DNA of 64,000 nt from Xylocopa sonorina (GCF_050948175.1 NC_135194.1:5572033-5636032), one strand, 5' to 3'; positions 1 to 11,364 are shown, counted from the stretch's first letter. A program made the numbers and translations. Notes: generated by a model not told the origin, from the letters alone.

Positions 1-1400
1 TCACCTTCGTCCTGTACTTTCCGCAAACGTGCTGTAAGACTTGCATCAGATCCATCGATTAAGAAATTTGTAGAAGGAAGATTTCTACTAAGTGCATCAA
101 CATGTATCGTGTTCTTCTCTGGTCGATGCTATATCCGGTAATCAAATTCTTCTAACGATAAAACTCATCACGCAACTCACACACAAAGATCTTTCTTATT
201 CATTATAAAAGTGAAAGCTCGGCAATCAGTAACAATAACAAACGAAATTCCTAATAAATAAACTCCTAATTTCTTCAAAGCTTTTACTATTGCTAAAACC
301 TCAAACTCATAGCTACTGCATTTAGATTCAGGAAAAGTTGTCTTACCACTAGAAAATAATGTTCAGGATAAAAAGGTTGATCTTCGTTATTTGTTTGAAA
401 TAAAATCGCTCCGTACACTAACGCAGAAGCATCTGTATGCAACTCCGTCGCTACTTCTATTTGATACAAATTCAATATTGGTTCCTCACTCAATAAATGT
501 TTAAGTCGTATGAAGTCCTTTTCAGTCGCTCCGAAACAAAATTTAGCATTTGCTCGCAGAAGGTTAGACAAATGTCGCGCAATTACAGGGTTTTCACGAA
601 TAAATTTACGAAAATTCCCGATTAGTCTAAGAAAACTTTGTACGTATTTAATATTGGAAATCGTCGGACTGTATCAGTTTTAGTGAGAGGCGTACATAAC
701 CATTGTTGATTACATGCCCGAGGAATTCGACAGAAGTATGCACAAAACTTTTCCCAATTGAATATTAAACCGGCTTCGCTCGCTATAATTCAAACCCTTT
801 CAAGATTTTTGATCCCACATTCAATATCATTTGATGAAAGAATCGAATCATCTATGTATGCTAAAACTATTCTCTCTCGAATAAGATCTCTAAATATGGT
901 ATTTATAGATCTTTAAAAAACTGCTGGCGAATTACATAGACCAAAAAGGATCCGTAGGAATTCATAATGACCATGTAGTACAATAAATGCTATATACTTT
1001 TAACTTGATGTATCCTGTCGCACGTGAAAGAAACCGTTTTTCAAGTCAAGAGTACTGAAAATGCGCGCGTCTTGTAACAAATCTAATTGATCTTCAATCA
1101 CTTGTAACCGATATCTATCTTTAATAATCTTCTTACTAATTTGTGAATAAACCACACATAATCTAAACAAATCATTTTTCTTCCGAACGAGAACAACTGG
1201 ACTCGAATAATCAGAAGTAGGACTGAAGCCGCAATCCACTGTTCTATCAACGCATTAACAATCTCTTTTTGCGACGCTGACAATTGTCTCGCCGATTGAA
1301 ATACAGACTCTTCGCCTGTCAATATTAATTCCATTGCAATTACACGTTCAAAGGTTTTACTCGGCTTCTAATTGCTAACAAGATTTCCTATCGTCATTCG
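1..1400 (-). pseudogene. Gypsy-like pol fragment (RT and RNase H)
   Basis: Polymerase part of the Gypsy-like element. The reverse-transcriptase entry region is visible around 1000-1240, with the palm-type motif SSPVVLVRKKND followed by RIFSTLDLKNGFFHV, whose LDL carries the first catalytic aspartate. RNase H begins near 293-450 with the family motif ELHTDASALVYGAILFQ. Further left, around 100-160, a VDALSR-like tether resembles the sequence that joins RNase H to integrase in Gypsy elements. The region is split across frames near 571-1000 and 1240-1334, so no continuous polymerase is encoded. Integrase lies outside the window. Assignment to Gypsy rather than BEL rests on the RT/RNase H motifs. 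Confidence 0.85.
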
Positions 1401-3102
1401 CTAATTAGCATTTAATACATGAAACACATCAACTTGATTTACTTCTAACACGTCACTCGTTACATTTATTTTAAATATTTCGGGTACAATAGTTTCTCTT
1501 TCAACAATTTGGCGCGTTACTTTCGATAATAGACGAATGTTTACTTTACCACATCTAATGCTGCCATCGTTTACATTTAAGAAATTCTTTCCTATTAACA
1601 GCTTGTGTCGAACAATGGTATCAGAGATTACTTGTATACAAATCGGATATGAGTGCTCACCTGCGGTAATTTCTGCTTGAAACTCACCTAATGTTGTATC
1701 ATTCTTTGAACCTATACCATCGAAATGTAATTCATTGCGTCGTAATTGCGGAGTACCAAGCTTAATATACTCGACTGTGCGAATTAAACTAAAATCACTT
1801 CCTGAATCCATAAATGCTTTGATCTCGCATCCGTTAAGTAAAATATTTTTGAGATACTTTCGGTACGATACTCCTAATGTCGCGCAGCTCTCTTCACTCG
1901 CTTTAAATTTCTTGGGATATTTCGACACAATATGTCTACATTCTTGACATATAAAACATTTTACATCGCGATATTTCGTTGGACAACTCGCGCTAATATG
2001 ATCGTGCCCACCACAATTATAACATCGTACAATATCACCGGTGAACTCGTTAATCTCAACCACATTAACCACCTCGTTTCGCTTATATCTATCGAAACTG
2101 TCTTCACACTTCTGAAACATTATTGACATCTGCACACCCGACAAACCTTGATTTCGGAGAATTACCTTTTCAAACGCTTTCGAAAGTTGATCGGTTGTTG
2201 TACAGTGTTGAATACGCGCTTGGTTCCGGAGCATTTCATCGGGGATGCCGTCAATCAGATATTCAAGTATTTCTCCATCGTTAATTGGTACTCGATTTCT
2301 AAGAATGATCTTCTCGTACAGATATTCATGAAATGTCTCGTTCCTCTTCCATAATCGCTCTTCAAATTCCTTCCTTATTTCAATTTTCCTTTGTGGATGA
2401 TAAAACGTAACTCAATTCTTTCCGCAGTCGGTTGAATGGCATAGTTATATATTCTGGTTTAGAATAAAACCATTCAAGTGCTTTTCCCTTCAGTCGCATA
2501 CTGATAAGTAATCGTGCAACGTCATCTTCCAATTTATATATCGTCTTCAACAATTTAATCTGCTTCTTCCAAATTTCACTATCGCCAGATTTGCCATCAA
2601 ATTTAAGTAAGAAGTAAATTTGTAACTGCTGAAATATTCGTTCGCGGCTAACTAAATTCAGATAAAACATTGCATTCATTGCCACTATTCAATGCCAACA
2701 GATTGTCACCGCCACTAGCAACATCATATTGTTCGCCATCAAAATTACGTGGCGATCTTCGCTGCTCATTTTCCAAATTTTTCTCAACTTGTAATTGAAT
2801 GAATTGTCCTTCGCATCACATCTAACTCAAGGCGCAACATGGCTAACTCACCTTCTGCTAATTCTTTTTCTTTAAAAAAAAAAATGAATTTCTCGTTGCG
2901 TCTCATCAGCACACGATCCTTCATTATCTTCACGAACTTCTTTCAGGTTGTCATCTATCCACGTTCCGTCTGGGTCAACATCCTTCGCACGGAAAACTAA
3001 TTTAGCTTTCGAACCAGCAGTAGGTCGTTTATGCTCCATTAATATTTCTTTTAGCGCAGTAACTGTGATTTTAGTCAAATCTTTTATTGTGAAAATTTTC
3101 AC
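1401..3102 (-). pseudogene. Gypsy-like gag and protease
   Basis: The likely start is the ATG at 3102. The first ~35 residues (LTKITVTALKEILMEH and following) look like a SAP-type helix-extended-helix motif, seen at the N-terminus of some insect gag proteins. A retrotransposon capsid-like segment follows (about 2380-2690, including KGKALEWFYSKPEY). Then come a CCHC zinc knuckle CYNCGGHDHISASC near 2024-1983, a second degenerate one near 1958-1917 that has lost its last cysteine, and a retropepsin active site FMDSGSDFSLI near 1808. Frames change around 2690-2870 and at about 2378. A single gag-protease polyprotein is inferred for the ancestor; the present copy cannot make it. Confidence 0.8.
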
Positions 3103-3321
3103 TTGACACTCGCGTATAAACTCGAATTGTCTCTACACGAAAGTTTAATTTTCGTTCTCGCACTATCTCACAAAACTGCACTCGCGTCGCATGAATAACT
3201 TCTCGAACATTCTAGACCATCAAGGAATTTTCTCCAACGTTCTGTCTTCAAATACTCGATAATATTCCAATGTTTAGACTGTATCCGATTTAATTCTTGA
3301 ATGTTTTCTTGAGAATTACCA

Positions 3322-3334
3322 CGCCTGAGTCCCA
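3322..3334 (-). promoter_or_regulatory. putative tRNA primer-binding site
   Basis: On the minus strand, TGGGACTCAGGCG begins six bases after the CCTACA end of the LTR, where the primer-binding site of a Gypsy-like element is expected, and it starts with the TGG that pairs with a tRNA CCA end. I did not identify the tRNA. Confidence 0.45.
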
Positions 3335-3339
3335 AAAAT

Positions 3340-3593
3340 TGTAGGAAACTTATTAACTAAGGACAACTACAATATCTTGTAAATCATTAAATAGTTCTTC
3401 TCAACTGAGATATAACTCCAAAGAACGCTAATGAACAACAGCTTCATCGTTTTAAAATATTAACACGAAAAGCTCATTTATTCCGCACACTCGGTCTCGC
3501 TCGTAATCTAGAATATTCCACGTACATAACATTTGAAACAAGAATTATTGATTAACTTTTAAATTAAGATAATTTAATTATCCTTCAATAACA
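3340..3593 (-). repeat. 5' LTR of the Gypsy-like element
   Basis: A 254-bp segment that on the minus strand begins TGTTATTGAAGG and ends GTTTCCTACA, giving the TG...CA ends of an LTR. It sits between the gag leader and the satellite junction. The boundary is inferred from the terminal dinucleotides and the element layout, since the second LTR is outside the window. Confidence 0.55.
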
Positions 3594-3608
3594 TTAAGCT
3601 TGTATGCT

Positions 3609-5341
3609 AGTACAAATCAAAGTAATGTGAACTCTACAGTTCCTTCAAACGGGATGGCGCTTCATAGTGCCTGCGTGTTAAGGCATTGGAGTTCTAGTAC
3701 TCCATGCATTGCGATGGCTCATCTCATTAAAATGGTTCAAAGTAAGTAAGCTGTAATCTTTTATGCATGGCATTATGTTCATCTGCTTCTACTTTTCTAA
3801 AGAATGTCAATTTTACAGTTCCATGCAACTGGATGGCGCTTCATATCGTCTGCGTGTCGAAACTGTCGAGTTCCTATGCTTCATGCAGTGCGATGGCGCA
3901 TCTCCTTTCAACATTTGAATATATGTAAGCTGCAACGTTCTATGCATTGCATTATGCTTCATGCTTACATTACGACTGCTTCTGCACATCAAACTGACGT
4001 GAATTCTGCAGTTTCTTGCAGCGGGTTGGCGTCTCAATCTTCTAAGTTCACGTTTCAATGTAAGTAAATAGTACGCTTCTATACAAGCCACTATGCTCTC
4101 TTGGTATAGGCATATTGCTGTGCATAGAAGATTGCGGTCTACTTATTTCGGAACATTGAAATGAGATGGGCCATCGCATTCCATGGAGAATTAGAATTCT
4201 ATTGCTTTAAAATGCAGACATTATGAAGCTCCATCTCGTTGCTTGAAACTGTAGAATTCACATTGGGTTCGAGTGTAGTAGAAAATAAGCATAATGCAAT
4301 GCATAGATTGTTACTGCTTACTTGCTTTGTAACGTTGAAATGAGATGCGCCATCGCAATGCATGTAGCATTAGAATATTGTATAATCAATTGCTCTGACT
4401 CGTAGACCCTACGAAATGCTATCCCGTTGCATGGAAGTGCAGAAGTCACATTCTTTTGAAGTGTAGAAGGAAATAAACAGAAAGTTATGCATAATCGTTT
4501 ACTGCTTACTTACTTTAAAACGTTGAAATGAGATACGCCATCATATTGCACGGAGCATTAGATCTCTACTGCTTTTAGTCCTGGACAATATAAAACCCTA
4601 TACCGTTGCAAGGAACTATAGAATTCACATTATTTTGCAGTCTAGATAAGGATAATGCAATTCATAGAAAAGAGCTTGTCCCTGCATTTCATGTGGCATT
4701 AGAATTATATTGCTTGAACACGTAGACACTACGTAGCGCCATTCCGCTGCTAGGAACTGAAGAATTCACACTCTTTTGCAGTGTACAAGCAGATAAGAGT
4801 ATTGTGATTCGTCTAAGATTAAAACTTACTTACGATACGTAGACACTAAGATGCGCCATCCCGTTGTATGGAACTGTAGAGTACACAATCTTTTTAGGTG
4901 CAGAAGTAGATAAGCATAAATCTATGCTTAGAAGATTACACCTTACTTACCTTGAATCGATGCAATAAGATGCGCCATCGCAATCCATGGAGCACCACAG
5001 CTCTACTGTTTTGACACGCAGACACTGTGAACAGCCATCCTGTTGCATGGCACTGTATGGTTCTCATTCTTTTAAAGTGTAAAGGCAGACAATCATAATG
5101 CTATGCGTAGGAAATTACAGCTTATTTCCATTGTATGGTTGAAATGTGATGCGCGATCCCATTGTATGGAGCGTTGGATCCCTATTGCTTTTACAAGCAG
5201 ACACTTTAGAGATCCATCCTGTTACATGAAGCTGTAGAATTCACATTCCTTAAAATATAGAACCAGATAAATATAATTATATGCATGGAAAATTACAGAT
5301 TACTTACTTTGAAACATTAAAGTGGACTGCTTCTTCGCAAT
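3609..5341. repeat. ~179-bp satellite array, block 1a (plus, then minus)
   Basis: Tandem copies of a unit of about 175-184 bp. Landmarks recurring in each copy are TCCATGCAACGGGATGGCG, TCTGCGTGTCAAAGC, ATTTCAACGTTTCAAAG and TAAGCTGTAAT. Copies read forward from 3609 to about 4110 and reverse from about 4111 to 5341, so the array flips once. Copies are strongly diverged, with frequent small indels. Short open frames across this block are by-products of the repeat. The array continues on the far side of the solo LTR. Confidence 0.9.
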
Positions 5342-6047
5342 GTATTGTGACGTGGTGACGTCACAAGGCTCGCTCACCCCCCCCCCCCCTGCTTCGGTTA
5401 GACTAGCTCGCTGATCACCACCCATGCGAGAAGCGCGACACGGACCATCACGATAGCTGTATTTGCGAGGAGCATGAAATACGCGATGGTAGAACCTTCC
5501 CCCCTTCCCCACCCCCTTCTTTTTTCTCTCTCTATTTCACGGATTAGACTGGCGAGCTGATGGAAGAAGCGACCCAGAAGACGCCCCTTCAGCGGATAAG
5601 AAGACCGCGGGTTCGCGGAAGGACTGTGCGCCGAGGTAGTGTGACGGGCTCGACGGTGGAGGAGTCGGGAAGTGAGCAAGAAGAGACCCTGAAGCCCGAG
5701 GAATACGATCCAAGGCCCTGCAACGATATGACCGCTGTCATAGCCCATGGAGACGAACAGGATGGTTTTTGGGTGTGAGAAGAACCTCTACCCCTCCCCT
5801 GAGCCCATGGAGAGGAAAATTCAAGATGTGCAACGGACCGGCAGGTGAGCCGTGGAAAGCGCGGCGCGCGACACGCGCCGCAGTTCAAATAATCAGGAGG
5901 ACCCCCTCTAGAGACACCAGAGGGGGCGATCAAGGAAGATTGCCGAAATCCACCGATGGATGCCCCGAACAATACCGAAGCGTATAGCCCTACCCCACCA
6001 AGGAACCCTAAGGAGGATCTAGGAGATCCGAAGACCCCCTGAAAACC

Positions 6048-6053
6048 TATATA
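6048..6053 (+). promoter_or_regulatory. TATA box of the solo LTR
   Basis: TATATA inside the LTR, about 35 bp before the CTTAGCGA repeat tract. The position fits an LTR promoter at the U3/R boundary if the element read left to right. That direction is not proven. Confidence 0.35.
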
Positions 6054-6084
6054 GCGAGCCAGCCAGCATGAAAACGAACACTTC

Positions 6085-6180
6085 TTAGCGACTTCTTAGC
6101 GACTACTTAGCGACGACTTAGCGAACACATAACAACGACTTAGCGAAGACTTAGCGACGACTTAGCGAGCAACCTAGCAA
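6085..6180. repeat. short CTTAGCGA repeats in the solo LTR
   Basis: About eight imperfect copies of a 10-15 bp unit centred on CTTAGCGA (for example GACTTAGCGAA), just downstream of the TATA box. Possibly a transcribed leader repeat. Confidence 0.75.
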
Positions 6181-6721
6181 ACGATTGTACGGAGCGACTT
6201 GGAGGAGAGAGAGAGAAAGACAGAGCGAGATCCAGAATTGTTGGAAACGAGAGCGTGAGTCCTTATACGCTAAAGCATCCCATTTTTCCTGCCGCATTTC
6301 TGATAGCGCGTATTGTATTTTGTATCGTATAACGGGTGGTGATACTCGGTCATTCGCGGCGTGTCGTATAACATTTAGTAATCCCGCGTCGAGACAAGAT
6401 AGAAAGAAGTAGTCGAGCGAAGGAGTATTTCGAAATTTCGAGGGTTATCTTGCACCAGGTTTCCCCGGGTTGCGTGGTCTATTAGTTTTTGCTACTTCTT
6501 GAGTAGCTGGCGCCCAAAAAGTCCCAGCCTCGCAGCTTCGAAATACTCGCTGGATAGGAAATTCATTGTTCTGTACTTGGCGTTGGCGAATCCGCGGACG
6601 GTCGCATCACGCGGATATTCTGTACCCCGATATAACCCCGGATTAAACTTCTATATACCCCCTTATTATTGGTTCTATATACCCCTTTCTTGCGGATTGT
6701 AACGGGCAACCGTCACAGTAT

Positions 6722-7731
6722 TTAGCATTGGTACTCTATTGCGTCGAACGGCAGACAGTATGAGGCACCATCCCGTTGCATGCAGCTCTGTAATTCGCAT
6801 TCCTTTGAAAATAGGTTCTAATGCTCCATGCAATGCCATGGAGCATCTCATTCCATCGTTTCAAAGTAAGTAATGTGTAATTATCTATGCATAGCATTAT
6901 GCTTATCTGCTCTTAGAATTCAAAAGAGTGTGAATTCAATAGTTCCATGCAATGGGATGGCGCATTATGGTGTCTGCGTATCAAAATAGTAGAGTTCTAA
7001 TGCTCCTTGCAATGCGATGTCCCATCTCGTTTCAACGCTTCAAAGTAAGTAAGCTGTAATCTTCAATGCATTGCATAATGATTATCTGATTCTACATGTT
7101 CAAAGAATGTGAATTCCACAGTTCCATACACGGTATGGTGCTTCGTAGTGTCTGTCTGTCAAAACTAATGGAGTTCTAAGGCTCCATACAATGCAATGGC
7201 GCATCTCATTTCAACGTTTCGAAGAAAGTAAGCTAGAATCTTCTATGCATAGCACTATGCTTATTTGCTGGAGCTCTTGAAAAGAATGAGAATTATATAA
7301 TTTCATGCAACAGGATGGCGGTTTAAAGTGTCTGTGTGTCAAAGCAATGGTGTTCTATTTCTTCATGCAATACGATAGTGTAAACCATTTCAACGATTCA
7401 AAGTAAGTTACCTGTAACTTTGTACACTTTGCATTTTGTTGATCTGTTTCTACAGATAAAAGCATTGGGATGGCGTTTCATAGTGTCTACGTGTATAAGC
7501 AATAGAGTTCTAATGCTACATACTGTGTGGTGGAGTGTCTCATTTCAACGTTTGAAAGCAAGAACGTTGTAATGTTCTATCTATCGCATTATCCTTACCT
7601 AATTCTACACTTCAAACGATTGTAAATTCCACTGTTCCTTGCACCCGACTGAGGTTTCATATTGTTTGCTTGTCAAAGCTGCAGTGATCTGATGCTCCAC
7701 ACAATGCGATGACACATCTAATTGCTACGTT
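6722..7731. repeat. ~179-bp satellite, block 1b (minus, then plus)
   Basis: Continuation of the array after the solo LTR. Positions 6722 to about 6806 are reverse oriented and complete the unit interrupted at 5341. From about 6806 the copies read forward until the piggyBac terminus at 7736. Units show landmarks such as ATGGCGCATCTC and GTTTCAAAGTAAGTA at spacings of roughly 175-185 bp. Confidence 0.88.
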
Positions 7732-7735
7732 TAGC

Positions 7736-7860
7736 ATGTTGACGCCTGTGTGCATCACAGGCGGGTCACACGTGTCTGTTCCGTGAAACGTTGTGTATCT
7801 CCGCTGGGTCACACACGTCTATTTCGTGGGCCATCGTGCATCACGATGGGTCGAACTTAT
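7736..7860. repeat. subterminal repeats of piggyBac A
   Basis: Two to three copies of a ~41-bp unit containing GGGTCACACGTGTCT or GGGTCACACACGTCT, with the short palindrome CCTGTGTGCATCACAGG at the very end. Subterminal repeats of this type are common in piggyBac elements and are thought to bind transposase. Confidence 0.65.
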
Positions 7861-7944
7861 ATTTCAGAAAGTAGATAGTACAAAATAGGTTTATTTTTCA
7901 AATCTCAGCATTATAAACAGACATCCAATATTTAAAACATAACA

Positions 7945-8918
7945 AATCAATATTGGGTAGAGTTCCGGTTGGTCCTTACATCGCTTACAACAAGTTTTTA
8001 CTTTTACCACCTTATTCGCGGCATACTGCCTACCGTTTATTTTAGACATACGTTTATAGCATTCTTAACATCACTGTCTCGTTTTTCTCGCGCGTCCTTG
8101 GGACGACCGCAGAGAATGTGTACGTTTCTTGGGCACTGCTTCAGTTTCACATGGCGTTTGTTCACTGTGATGATCCACTGTACTGAGGAAATAACAATAA
8201 TTTTTTCGTGGAAATTTAATATTTTTATATCTTTGGTACTCCATTTTCTATGTATATAACAGGCATCGACGAGAAAAGTCCCGCATACTAATTCGATAAA
8301 TATTTTTCAATACCACTTTACTGTTCTGCGTAATCAACTGTGATAAGAAGACATGTAGTCGGATGGTCAAACCCCTTCTTAGCTTTGTTATAAAGGAACA
8401 CTGTGTCCGGCTTTAACTTATTATTACTACCCTGGACAATAACACATTTGTGGTTCTCAGAAGTAGCTAGCATGCATACCGGCCTCTTATCCGTCCACTT
8501 TAAAAATTTAAGGCCCCTCCGATTTTGAAAATACATAAACCCGGTTGCAATTTCCGATTGGCCTGCAACGGAAAAAATTTTGTATTAATTTTTACTGTAC
8601 CATAAATAAATGTTACCTTTTTCAGAAGTTTCTCGACCAAAATGACACAAGTATATAAACTATTTGCATATTATACGCGGTTTCAAATAACAAGTTTCAC
8701 CCTCCAACATCATAACTACAGCATGCGCATGTGCTTTCGCTATTCTGGTTGCATTATTTCCGGCGTTAATAAGGATGTTATGTATGTATCCTTCCGGAAG
8801 GCACAATTTACAAAGTTTTATACCATATTTATGCCGCTTTCCTGGAATATATTGGCAAAAACTGTGGCGTCCTTGCCATGGAACCATGATTTTGTCGATT
8901 ACAATATTTTTACCGGGC
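7945..8918 (-). pseudogene. piggyBac A transposase, C-terminal half (decayed)
   Basis: Minus-strand fragments of a PGBD3-like transposase. Around 8918-8660 the sequence reads PGKNIVID, then MVPWQGRHSFCQYIPGKRHK and YGIKLCKLCLPEG. The aspartate of NIVID matches the first catalytic Asp of the family. At 8536-8318 it reads FLKWTDKRPVCMLATSE, then YNKAKKGFD, matching the third-Asp region. Near 8000-7945 a cysteine cluster KTCCKRCKDQP corresponds to the C-terminal cysteine-rich DNA-binding domain. Between these islands the frame is broken. Not functional. Confidence 0.8.
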
Positions 8919-8944
8919 TTAATACGTTGAGTGATACGTCAATC

Positions 8945-9080
8945 CTCAGGGATTGACAGTGAACTTCCCGTTCAGGCGGCGTCAGTCTCCAGGGACTGAC
9001 AATCGACTTTTCGTTTAGACAACGTGGATTCTAGGGACTGACAGCGAATTTCTAGTTTGATCGACATCGCTGCATGAGAC
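8945..9080. repeat. subterminal repeats of piggyBac B
   Basis: Three direct copies of a ~43-bp unit starting near 8948, 8993 and 9035, each containing AGGGACTGACA or AGGGATTGACA. They lie just inside the left terminus, downstream of the transposase end. Confidence 0.7.
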
Positions 9081-9134
9081 CGGCATTGTAAAGGGTTAAA
9101 TTATTAATGACAATTGAAAACTTTATGCTAATAT

Positions 9135-10991
9135 TTAATGAAGTTTATTAAGACATTTTAAACAAAGATGTAACTGTGATTTGCACATATTACAGTATGT
9201 AGTAACTTTCTTTGTAATTTTCCTTGCTAACTGGCGTCCGAACATTTTTGTGCTTGTGCTGTAACAATCAACACTATATTTTCGTACTTCATGCGCCTTT
9301 CCTTCCTTCTTATGAAATTTGCGCATCCATCTACTTGTATCGGCCCTAATTGGGGTTTCCTCATGTGAATGTCGTATGAGAGCATTTATCAATTGTTTTC
9401 GGAATGATGTAATTGACATCTTTCATCCTGTTACATTTTGGAAAATATGTAACGCATTCACGACGGCAATATTCAAAAGAAGGTCGAATGCCAGTTTTCT
9501 ATACTATTTTAATGACCTTCTAAGTGGACTACTGTAGCCACCCATTTGATCAGACAGATCAATCGCTGTTTTACCTTTATTATAATCAATAATAATTTTT
9601 GGTTTGCAGGATACCCCTGTTCTTGCTATTACGGTTTTCATTTCGTCAGAATGCTTGATCGGAAGGACTAAAACATCCCTCTTGTTTTTCCATTTGATGA
9701 TTGTAATCCCTCTACTGTTCTCTTGAGCAATGACTTCTCCGCGTCGTAGTTTGGCTGTCACAACTTTACTTGGATTGCCGCTTCGATTTGGTTGAAGAGT
9801 ACCAACCAAATGCGTACATTTTGTTATGAGTTTGTTTGCTAAATCCACACTCGTATAATAATTATCCCTGTATAAAGTATGGCCTTTGTAAAACACATTG
9901 TCACATAAATTCGTGACAACATTTGTGGGTGTTGTATTTTTTTTATCCAATGATTTTCCAGTGTAAATGCAAAGATTATATGTGTAATTATTATCACAGC
10001 ACAATTTAAGTATTTTTATCCCATATCTATGCTTTTTTTATTTCATGTACTGTCTAAATATGATCCGTCCACGGAATGGTATTACCATCTCGTCGATACA
10101 TAACATTTCAACGGGATCATAATATTTTCTTAAATTTATATTTAATTCGTTTATCAAAAATTCAACCTTTAAGAGACGGTTGGAAGCATCCACTTTTGTA
10201 TTGTTGGGAAAATGCATCATTCTCAACAGAATTTGAAATCTGTCTCTACTAACAATTTTCCGTGGAAATGTTCGAATAAACAATGGATCCTTAGACCAAT
10301 ACAGGTACAAAGATAGGAGCTTTACCAATCCCATCCACAAAACCAGTCCAAAACACCTCTTTATTTCGTCCTTATCTATTGGCACCTATTTTTCAACACA
10401 TTTGAAAGAGATTGTTCTTTGTGTCGCATAAATATTTGTTTGTTCGCTTATATGTTGAAATAGTTTATCCGTCACAGAAAGGCCGTCAAAATCTTTCACT
10501 GTGCTACAATTTTGCATTTCTTCATGAGCGAGTTTGGCACCATGGGGACTTGAGAAAGGTATAATGTTTGGCTGGTTGCATCGCGGATCAAACCAATCAT
10601 TTGGATCACTTGTTTCAGTATTCCTTATTGAACTACTAGATGAATTGTCACTATCTGACAATGGTAGTGGTATTACACACCGACATTTGCGTGGTACAAA
10701 TGGCTCACTCGATGAGTCACTATCTATCGTCCTTCCAAGATTTTCAGTTGATGAATTCCAAAACTTTTTCAAAATAGTTACTATAAAACTGAATTCTCTC
10801 TGCTGCAATAGGTCTTTATACTCCCGTGGCTTTTTCAGAATGACTCTCACCTTATAGTTGCTCTTTCGCCTCTCTGGCATTCCCCATCCCATTATCTTAT
10901 GTTTATACATTGTATACAAATGCATTTCGACAGTCCAAACGAAACGAACACAGTGTATCAAAGTTATCGTTTGTTTATTCCCATCAGTCAA
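9135..10991 (-). pseudogene. piggyBac B transposase with four in-frame stops
   Basis: A DDE transposase of the piggyBac family that would run about 619 codons in one frame from ATG 10991 to 9135. The N-terminal ~200 residues are acidic and serine-rich (IDSDSSSEPF). The catalytic core shows all three aspartates: CIDEMVIPFRGR, TLYRDNYYTSVDLANKL and KTAIDLSDQMGGYSS. The C-terminus has a cysteine cluster YCNMCKSQLHLCLKCLNKL, the cysteine-rich DNA-binding domain. Stops occur at about 10386 (TAG), 10038 (TAA), 9504 (TAG) and 9423 (TGA). No frameshift is needed, so decay has been by base substitution only. Usual family length is about 550-650 residues. Confidence 0.9.
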
Positions 10992-11069
10992 GCGTTCGGC
11001 ATCAAGTGCTCACGCGTTGCCGCCTGAGCGAGAAGTATAGCAAGATCGGCCTAGCATTCAACGTGTTAA

Positions 11070-11327
11070 CAGTATTTTCGAAGTGTAGACAATTGCGTTA
11101 TCAATAATTCTACGTTTATGCAAACGGTTCTCAATCCTAGCCGTGGAAATAATGGTGAAATGAAAACATCTAAGTATCGATATAAACCGATCGCGCTTCA
11201 TCGCGTTTTTTATTCGATCGTTTGTATACATTTCCTTTTCAGACCAATATAATCTAATTTCAGGTAGGGGCACTACAACCAATATAAGGAGGACACCAAT
11301 AAAAATGTTCAGTCGGTTCTCTGTCAC
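11070..11327 (-). pseudogene. piggyBac A transposase, N-terminal piece
   Basis: Minus-strand reading LNIFIGVLLILVVVPLPEI, then RLYWSEKEMYTND and KRDRFISILRCFHF, matching the segment that precedes the first catalytic Asp in PGBD3-like transposases. It ends exactly at the TTAA at 11066, and the protein resumes with PGKNIVID on the far side of element B, displaced by one frame. This piece therefore belongs to element A and not to B, whose own equivalent segment lies at 10038-10385. Confidence 0.82.
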
Positions 11328-11364
11328 AGGCTTTCTGGCCAGTTGGTGTTTAGAAGAAAAGAAA

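Larger units (their letters stand above)
1..3593 (-). mobile_element. Gypsy-like LTR retrotransposon, 5' part, runs off the window
   Basis: Reading leftwards from 3593 the order is LTR, primer-binding-like site, gag, protease, reverse transcriptase and RNase H, which is Ty3/Gypsy order. Integrase and the 3' LTR would lie beyond position 1. The reading frame is broken by several frameshifts and stops, so this copy is dead. It abuts the 179-bp satellite at about 3600, so it probably inserted in or next to that array. The far target-site duplication cannot be checked because the left end is outside the window. Confidence 0.85.
5346..6717. repeat. Gypsy-type solo LTR (1372 bp) in the satellite
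   Basis: Begins TGTGACGTGG and ends CCGTCACA (inverted TGTGACG/CGTCACA ends), and is flanked by the 4-bp duplication GTAT at 5342-5345 and 6718-6721. Reverse-oriented satellite resumes directly on the other side. This is the signature of an LTR insertion reduced to a solo LTR by recombination between its two LTRs. A TATATA box lies at 6048-6053, followed by a run of imperfect CTTAGCGA repeats. Open frames inside it show no retroviral domain. Its GC content is clearly higher than the AT-rich satellite around it. The family is inferred from the 4-bp duplication. Confidence 0.85.
8923..11065 (-). mobile_element. piggyBac element B, complete relic inserted in element A
   Basis: Flanked by TTAA at 8919-8922 and 11066-11069, the piggyBac target duplication. 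The termini match as inverted repeats: TACGTTGAGTG at the left and, on the other strand, CACGTTGAATG at the right. Both ends also carry a subterminal TCAGGCGGC motif. The element is 2143 bp and encodes one minus-strand transposase relic. On either side lie adjoining parts of element A's transposase, so B jumped into A. Confidence 0.88.
7736..11345 (-). mobile_element. piggyBac element A, split by a second piggyBac
   Basis: An old piggyBac copy whose C-terminal half and left terminus lie at 7736-8918 and whose N-terminal part lies at 11070-11345. The left end reads CATGTTGACGCC just after TTAG (7732-7735), a one-base decay of the TTAA target. Next to it are about 41-bp direct repeats sharing GGGTCACACG. 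The right end is missing: the sequence passes straight into satellite near 11345. Element B occupies 8923-11065. Confidence 0.8.

Noticed and set aside
3804..4091. Open frames of about 90 codons on both strands.
   Set aside because: They run through satellite units; the same pattern appears by chance in other copies, with no domain.
5560..5987. Overlapping 70-130 codon frames in a GC-rich stretch.
   Set aside because: They lie wholly inside the solo LTR and show no gag or other domain; low stop density follows from GC content.
9075..9099. CCCTTTACAATGCC next to TTAA looked like the end of piggyBac A.
   Set aside because: The termini with matching inverted repeats and paired TTAA are at 8919 and 11066; this one has no partner and lies within element B.
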